Source: Allolobophora icterica
Taxonomy: Eukaryota > Annelida > Clitellata > Crassiclitellata > Lumbricidae
DNA length: 64,000 nt
Direction of reading: 5' to 3'
Assembly (NCBI GenBank): GCA_963556255.1
Contig: OY744605.1
Location: forward strand, 69,062,610-69,126,609
Under the pieces are notes generated by a model. It was not told the origin of the DNA. It saw only the letters and a program-made list of their open reading frames with translations, and did not search any database. Of this stretch, positions 59,159 to 64,000 are shown piece after piece. The position numbers were made by a program, and so were the translations under genes. Position 1 is the stretch's first letter; each line of letters begins with the position of its first letter.

Positions 59159-59771
59159 TGGCGATAGGCTTACGCCTGGGACTACACCTCAGTGCACCAC
59201 ATCAGTGTCAATGTGGCGAGACAACTGATCAAGGAGGTCACCATGGTCTGGTCTGCAAACAATCTGGAGGACGAGCCAGCAGACACTTCGCAATGAATGA
59301 CATCATTTGGAGAGCCCTTCAGCGAGCGGACACCCCTAGCACCAAAGAACCTCCAGGGCTTTTCCGTAACGACGGCAAGCGACCTGACGGCGCGACGCTA
59401 GTTCCATGGTCGCGAGGCAAATACATCGCCTGGGATGCCACCAGCGTCCATAGATGCGCTGCTTCTTACATCCACTTGACGTCGACAACGCCTGGGGCAG
59501 CGGCGGAACTGGCCGCGACGCGAAAAAACATGAAGTATGCAGCCCTTCCTACTACGCATAGCTTGTCCCCATTGCACTCGAAACTCTGGGCCCCATCAAC
59601 AGATCTGGCCGTGAATTCATTACAGAGTTAGGCCGGCGACTGACAACAATGTCGGGTGACCCACTCGATACAATTCACTTGTTCCAGCGCCTCTCTATAT
59701 GCACTCAACGATTTAACGCCGTCGCTTTTCGAGGCACATTTGCACAGTTAATCGTGGACGAGGACCGCTAA
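59158..59771 (+). pseudogene. retroelement C-terminal domain with CCHC and RPD...D motifs (copy 2)
   Basis: Same sequence and same frameshift as 52846-53459, so the break predates the unit duplication. Preceded by the same truncated 3' end at about 58904-59157 and followed by a longer AAT tract (59805-59898). Confidence 0.6.
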
Positions 59772-59805
59772 ACTCTGGATCTTAACGCTTCTAAGACAGT
59801 TTCAA

Positions 59806-59898
<93 letters not shown>

Positions 59899-59995
59899 CT
59901 CTTCTTTAATTAAGCGCCTGCAAACGCACTGCGTTGTACATTGAACATACATATAGTAGAAACGGGTAACATAACATATATATATATATATACAA

Positions 59996-60117
59996 CATGG
60001 GTTAAGATTGTGGTAACATAACTGGCGTGAAGAGCAAGCGGTAGCGGGATCGCTTTCCGCAACCCTACCTACCGCTTGCTCTTCACGCCAGTTATGTTAC
60101 CACAATCTTAACCCATG
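59996..60117. repeat. perfect hairpin, 49-bp arms (copy 2)
   Basis: Identical to 53657-53778: arms 59996-60044 and 60069-60117. Confidence 0.97.
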
Positions 60118-60542
60118 AAACATGAGTAGGATGATGGAGAACGGGTTATGATGATCATGCGAGGAAAGGATAAATACATTGAAAATGCAGTGACACACAC
60201 GCCCTCCCATCCACACACACACCCACACACACGCCTACACAAAGACCTCAGAAACAAACAAACAAGCAAACACACACACACAGGCAAACGCGTCATCCAA
60301 TGTAAACTTAGGAGGCTGTGTCTTTTTGCGAATGATTTTTCTAAACTATCCACGTGTTATTCATGTTAGGCACCCAAAGACAATGGACACAGAACTAAAT
60401 TTGATTTGTAGGCCTAAATTGTTGTTACTCACATTTCATAAATATCGTCACTCACACGTTTAATAATGATAATCTAAGAACTTCTGCAGCGCCACTTTCA
60501 TAATGCTCAAGGCATCAGTGTATGGTTGCTATAGTAAAATTA

Positions 60543-61005
60543 CTGAATTGCACTTACTCATCCTAAACTCTGCACCAAAGACGTAGGCACAGGATGAAGC
60601 TCACACGTTTTCGGGGCAGAGTTTAGGATGAGTAAGTGCAATTCAGTGCTTGTAATCTTACGGAGGGTAGAAAGACGGAAGCTGGTAGGCGGTGGAGCAG
60701 TGGAGGTTGCACTTCGGATTGTTGAGATCTTTGCGGTCAGCCTCTCCAGGAACACATCGGCTGTGAAGGGTGACGGTGTCTGTGTAGCCAACCGCCCACT
60801 GGCGACCAAGGAGGCCATTGAAGGCGGACCAACGTTTCTTAGAATCGTACGTCCGATCGGCGGGTAATGACCGCCTCCCAGTAGTCCTGCTCCCGATGCC
60901 GATAGAAGGAGTGCATTTTCGCGAACAAAACGAATCCAGCCATCTTATCGCTCGCTGAGCGCGTTCAGTAATTTCGTTCAACGAATAGTCGGATTCTTCT
61001 CTCAA
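60543..61005 (-). pseudogene. inverted LINE fragment with 31-bp-arm hairpin, copy 2
   Basis: Same as 54199-54661: hairpin arms 60543-60573 and 60616-60646, LINE linker frames 61005-60658 and 60818-60558 on the minus strand. Confidence 0.8.
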
Positions 61006-61043
61006 AATCGGATCACCCTCTTTTGTGCTAGTTATATAAAATT

Positions 61044-61273
61044 TATTTATTTATTTCGGATATTTCTATAGCGCCTCCACAAGTCTGCTATTACTCAGAG
61101 GCGCTCCCGTCTACAGCATTGATACTGTGTCGGAGTTTTCACGCCGAAGCGCCACGAGCAATCGCGAGTGAAGGACTTGCCCAAGGTCCGTACGCAAAGG
61201 CTAGAGTGGGATTCGAACCTGCAACCCTCCGGTCACAAGGCGCCGAACTTACCACTGAGCCACCACGCCCCAC
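61044..61273 (-). mobile_element. tRNA-derived SINE (family 2), copy 2
   Basis: Same SINE as 54700-54929, carried along by the unit duplication. Confidence 0.88.
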
Positions 61274-61335
61274 AATAATGTGTAGGTTCTATTTAAGTCT
61301 TGCAGATAGCAACTCATGTCTGTATTGATCAAGTC

Positions 61336-61811
61336 TGTCAACCCAATCCTTCCGTTGACAATCCTTGTTACTAAATCCTTGTTCTCTTCGTACTTAACGC
61401 CTATTTAACGTTCACCTTTTGAACACTAATTCTACGTATAAGTATAACCTGATTTAATCACCAACACAGTTTAATATCTTTTCGTTTAATAAGAAACAAA
61501 CAGACAGAACTCAATTCGATTACAACTCGACTAGTCAGCCACACTACTACAGCGAACACCTTCGAATTCAAACTTTTCTAGTCAGCATAATTCTTCGCGC
61601 CTCTTGACACACCTGTCTTCTGTGCGCATAAGCAAAATCTAATAATATACATATAGCGCGCCGCTGCCGAGATTGGCCGGCCGCGCGTGTCACTAAGACT
61701 AAACGTTATACATCTATCATATATACATATACACGTGAAACTAAAGTAAGCGCACTAAATATATACGCTAATATCTCGCACTGCAAGACTATACACAAAA
61801 CTCAGTTCACA
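61336..61811 (-). repeat. 3' LTR (476 bp)
   Basis: In window orientation it begins tgtcaaccc (61336) and ends gttcaca (61811), so the ends are TG...CA in either sense. The purine tract agaaaaaggaaggagg (complement of 61815-61830) lies 3 bp upstream in the sense of transcription. The left boundary is fixed by comparison with 54985-54998 (aagtcatttattg), where the LTR is absent. The 5' LTR is outside the window. Confidence 0.82.
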
Positions 61812-61927
61812 TTACCTCCTTCCTTTTTCTGGAATTGAGCAAATTAAATTTCAAAATTTGCGAAATTACCAAAATACATGAAACATATATATATATCTAA
61901 CTAATTAATGAACAGTCTTACGATTAC
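61812..61927 (-). other. purine tract and short untranslated stretch before the 3' LTR
   Basis: 116 bp between the RNase H stop and the LTR, ending in a 16-nt purine tract on the minus strand, the expected plus-strand primer site. No coding. Confidence 0.7.
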
Positions 61928-63250
61928 TTATAACCTTGACAAACAATCAGCGATAACATTCAATCTGCCCTTCTTGTACTTCACCTCAACATCAAAAGTT
62001 TGTAAGGCTAACGCCCAACGCACAAGTTTAGCAGACTTAGACATTGACTCAGTCAAATATGTAAGAGGATTGTGATCAGTAAAAATGAAAATTTTTGATC
62101 CAATTATAATTTCTTTTAACTTGTTTAGAGCCCAAACAATAGCATAGGCCTCCTTTTCCACAGTAGCCCATCTCTTCTGGGTATCAGTTAATTTCTGACT
62201 GATAAATGACACAGGGCGTTCTATTCCCTTGTCGTCCATCTGTGTTAAAACAGCACCGACTGCAAAGTCACTACTATCGCAGTACAAATTGAATGGTTTT
62301 CCCACTTCAAAAACATATAACACTACTTTGGATCGCACAGCCTCTTTAAGTAAATCAAATGCTTGCTGATGTTCAACAGTCCAATCAATCTTATCAGAAA
62401 CACGTTTACTAGTTAAATCAGATAAAGGTTTCGCAATCTGCGCAAAGTCCTTAATAAACTGTCTGTAATAATTAAAAAATCCAAGCAGTTGCTTAACTTG
62501 CTTCTTAGTTTCTGGGATCTTCAAATTAGTCAAACTTTCAATTCTGTCTGGACTCATCTTTATCTTACCAGACCCAACCACATGACCGATAAACCTTACC
62601 TCACTCTTACCAAATATGCATTTTTTCAAATTCAAAGTAACGTTATGCAATCTCATTTGCATCAAAAATGCATCTAGATGCTGCAAGTGAACTTTCCAAC
62701 TGTCAGAATGCACAGCAATGTCATCAACATATGGTTCTGCAAAGTCACTTATAGGCTGTAAAACTAAATTTATCGCCTTAACAAAAGTTCGGCCTGAATT
62801 TATCATTCCAAAAGGAACACGAGTAAATTCATACAGTCCATTATGTGTTACAAAAGCTGTCTTCCATTGATCAGATTGTTTTACAGGACAAGTCCAATAA
62901 GCACTTCGACAGTCCAAAATGGAAATCACATTAGACTTTCCAACTTTGTTCAAAACGTCTCTGACAATCGGCATCGGATATTTACAATCCACTGTGAATG
63001 AGTTAATGTATCTGTAGTCACAGGCAAGTCTTAAAGATCCGTCTTTCTTTTTAACAATAACCAAAGGGCTTGCCATTCTGCTCGATGATGGTTTAATAAT
63101 GTTTGTTTTTAACATTTCTTTGATCTGACGTTCCACTTCTGCTCGATAAATCAAAGGAATTCGATATGCTGCAAATTCCTTTGTGCCTTGCTCTCTTGTT
63201 ATACTGATTTGGGTATTGTAACTGCTTTTCTTGAGAGTAAGATTCTGCAA
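61928..63250 (-). CDS. Gypsy-class pol: reverse transcriptase and RNase H
   Basis: 440 codons. The RT begins after YRIPLIYRAEVERQIKEML; motif A is ILDCRSAYW (Asp113), motif B region FGMINSGRTF, motif C YVDD (174-177). The Gypsy-type connection LLGFFNYYRQFIKDFAQIAK (255-274) follows. RNase H has Asp325 (YCDSSDF), the EKEAYAI glutamate (about 367), Asp392 (FTDHNPL) and Asp435 (NVIADCLSR), so catalytic residues are intact. The frame ends at RNase H. The first Met is probably not a real start: upstream coding continues in another frame (63093-63986), so a frameshift splits pol. Confidence 0.93.
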   Translation of the reverse strand: MQNLTLKKSSYNTQISITREQGTKEFAAYRIPLIYRAEVERQIKEMLKTNIIKPSSSRMASPLVIVKKKDGSLRLACDYRYINSFTVDCKYPMPIVRDVLNKVGKSNVISILDCRSAYWTCPVKQSDQWKTAFVTHNGLYEFTRVPFGMINSGRTFVKAINLVLQPISDFAEPYVDDIAVHSDSWKVHLQHLDAFLMQMRLHNVTLNLKKCIFGKSEVRFIGHVVGSGKIKMSPDRIESLTNLKIPETKKQVKQLLGFFNYYRQFIKDFAQIAKPLSDLTSKRVSDKIDWTVEHQQAFDLLKEAVRSKVVLYVFEVGKPFNLYCDSSDFAVGAVLTQMDDKGIERPVSFISQKLTDTQKRWATVEKEAYAIVWALNKLKEIIIGSKIFIFTDHNPLTYLTESMSKSAKLVRWALALQTFDVEVKYKKGRLNVIADCLSRL

Positions 63251-63986
63251 ACAATAATGCTTTCTCCGTAGTTTCTTTGAGTTCTTTCAAATGCTTTTCG
63301 TGAAAAGGAATTTTCTTGTGCCATTTCCTCGGGTTGTCTATTAGGTCCATTGTCATTCTCCTGAAGGCGACCTCTTCTCTTGAGACTGGTGTGATGGGCA
63401 CTCTATCCATCACCAAACTCCTTGCCTTTAGTTGACACTTCTCGCAAGACTTACAAAATTTCACAATGTCTCTTCTCATCTTTGGCCACACAAAAGACAA
63501 CTTTATTCGTTCTCTTGTTTTCTCTTCTCCTAGATGTCCTCCAAACACTGATTCATGCGCCAATTCCATCACTTTTATTCGTCTGTCTTTTGGTAACACT
63601 AGTTGATATATCGTCTGGTCTAATGTCTGATATTTCTTATGCAATAAACCGTTGATTACACAGAATTCAGATTCTTTCTCTTGTGCTAACTTCCACCACG
63701 GCTTCAACGATTCATCCTTTCTCTGTTGCTCTTCGAACTTCTTCGAATCGGCAATCTGCACCTTTTGTTCTTCATCCATCTCTTCATCTCTATACAAGTC
63801 TCCTATCCCCACATCACATTCATTGTCTTCTTCCGTTTCATTTAATGTGCCATTCTCGCATGCAGCCATCTCTTGCTCGTTCATCTCTGATGTTATACCA
63901 TCTCGCGATAAGCTTCGTTGCTCATTACTGTCGTTTTCCTCATCACTTGAACTTTCAGTTTCACTCTTCTCATCAACATCTACCAT
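63093..63986 (-). CDS. integrase N-terminal region with deleted catalytic core
   Basis: 297 codons, open past the window edge region, so the Met is probably internal. Residues 1-90 are acidic. An HHCC zinc finger follows: His144, His151 (AHESVFGGHLGEEKTRERI) and Cys181, Cys184 (KSCEKC). After RVPITPVSREEVAF and MTMDLI, where the first catalytic Asp region should begin, the frame runs into DNPRKWHKKIPF, which I place near the far end of the core, and then HEKHLKELKETTEKALLFAE, C-terminal-like sequence. The D,D-35-E catalytic triad is missing. The last 50 codons overlap the RT frame and are out of frame, marking a frameshift near 63250. The element cannot supply active integrase. Confidence 0.75.
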   Translation of the reverse strand: MVDVDEKSETESSSDEENDSNEQRSLSRDGITSEMNEQEMAACENGTLNETEEDNECDVGIGDLYRDEEMDEEQKVQIADSKKFEEQQRKDESLKPWWKLAQEKESEFCVINGLLHKKYQTLDQTIYQLVLPKDRRIKVMELAHESVFGGHLGEEKTRERIKLSFVWPKMRRDIVKFCKSCEKCQLKARSLVMDRVPITPVSREEVAFRRMTMDLIDNPRKWHKKIPFHEKHLKELKETTEKALLFAESYSQEKQLQYPNQYNKRARHKGICSISNSFDLSSRSGTSDQRNVKNKHY

Positions 63987-64000
63987 TTCCTGTTTCCGAC

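Larger units (their letters stand above)
57080..61335. repeat. duplicated unit, copy 2
   Basis: Near-identical direct copy of 50701-54991. To the left it continues as unit sequence shared with copy 3 back to 56076 (apart from the hAT). To the right it is cut at 61335 by an LTR element. The same sub-features recur at an offset of about 6.3 kb. Confidence 0.95.
61336..64000 (-). mobile_element. Ty3/Gypsy-class LTR retrotransposon, Gmr1-like order (partial)
   Basis: Transcribed leftward and running off the window at its 5' side. Visible in order of transcription: acidic linker, integrase zinc finger, remnants of integrase, RT, RNase H, purine tract, 3' LTR. RNase H ends only 117 bp before the LTR, so no integrase follows it, whereas ordinary Gypsy elements have INT after RNase H. 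Gypsy-type RT with INT first is the order reported for Gmr1 elements of deuterostomes. The insertion sits after caagtc in unit copy 2; copy 1 has the intact site. Confidence 0.8.

Noticed and set aside
62489..62677. Plus-strand frame inside the RT region
   Set aside because: It is a shadow of the minus-strand RT-RNase H frame, which has all the catalytic motifs.

Overview
This is animal (eukaryotic) repeat-rich DNA. It is AT-rich, full of di-, tri- and tetranucleotide microsatellites, nested DNA transposons with clean target-site duplications (TSDs), tRNA-derived SINEs, decayed LINE fragments and a Ty3/Gypsy-class LTR element. There is no bacterial gene organisation. A marine invertebrate is likely. 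The LTR element has its integrase part upstream of RT, an order described for the mainly deuterostome Gmr1 group, which weakly suggests a deuterostome. The species cannot be named from the sequence.

Left half (about 5.5-24.6 kb) and middle (about 30.8-36.3 kb) are two diverged copies, A and B, of one ancestral block. Each carries, on the minus strand, a signal-peptide exon and a cysteine-rich terminal exon with conserved reading frames and conserved stop positions, so they look like a pair of small secreted-protein genes. The interval between the exons is about 2.5 kb in B. In A it is about 11.3 kb, because a 158-bp unit present once in B has become an exact 158-bp tandem array of 47 units (12209-19612), including a 15-unit (2,370-bp) block that was itself duplicated. 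A and B differ by many insertions, so each copy gives the empty site for insertions in the other.

Right half (about 38-61 kb) is built from another duplicated block: a diverged copy (39.2-43.4 kb), two nearly identical direct copies (50.7-55.0 and 57.1-61.3 kb) and a partial edge at 38.3 kb. The near-identical copies contain a frameshifted retroelement C-terminus with CCHC and RPD...D motifs, a perfect 49-bp-arm hairpin, an inverted LINE piece with a second perfect hairpin, and a SINE. The diverged copy has a non-autonomous Helitron with an exact A^T empty site and a short hAT. The last copy is cut by the LTR of a Gypsy-class element (61336 to beyond the window end), whose pol reads INT (zinc finger only, catalytic core deleted) then RT-RNase H.

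Other items: a Tc1/mariner DD37D (maT-type) relic with a large inverted duplication (25.2-27.1 kb), about ten hAT elements with 8-bp TSDs, one 276-codon ORF of unknown function (44.6-45.4 kb), an exon-like fragment at 49.9-50.3 kb, and a 200-N assembly gap (10384-10583). No rRNA, functional tRNA or recognised housekeeping gene was seen.
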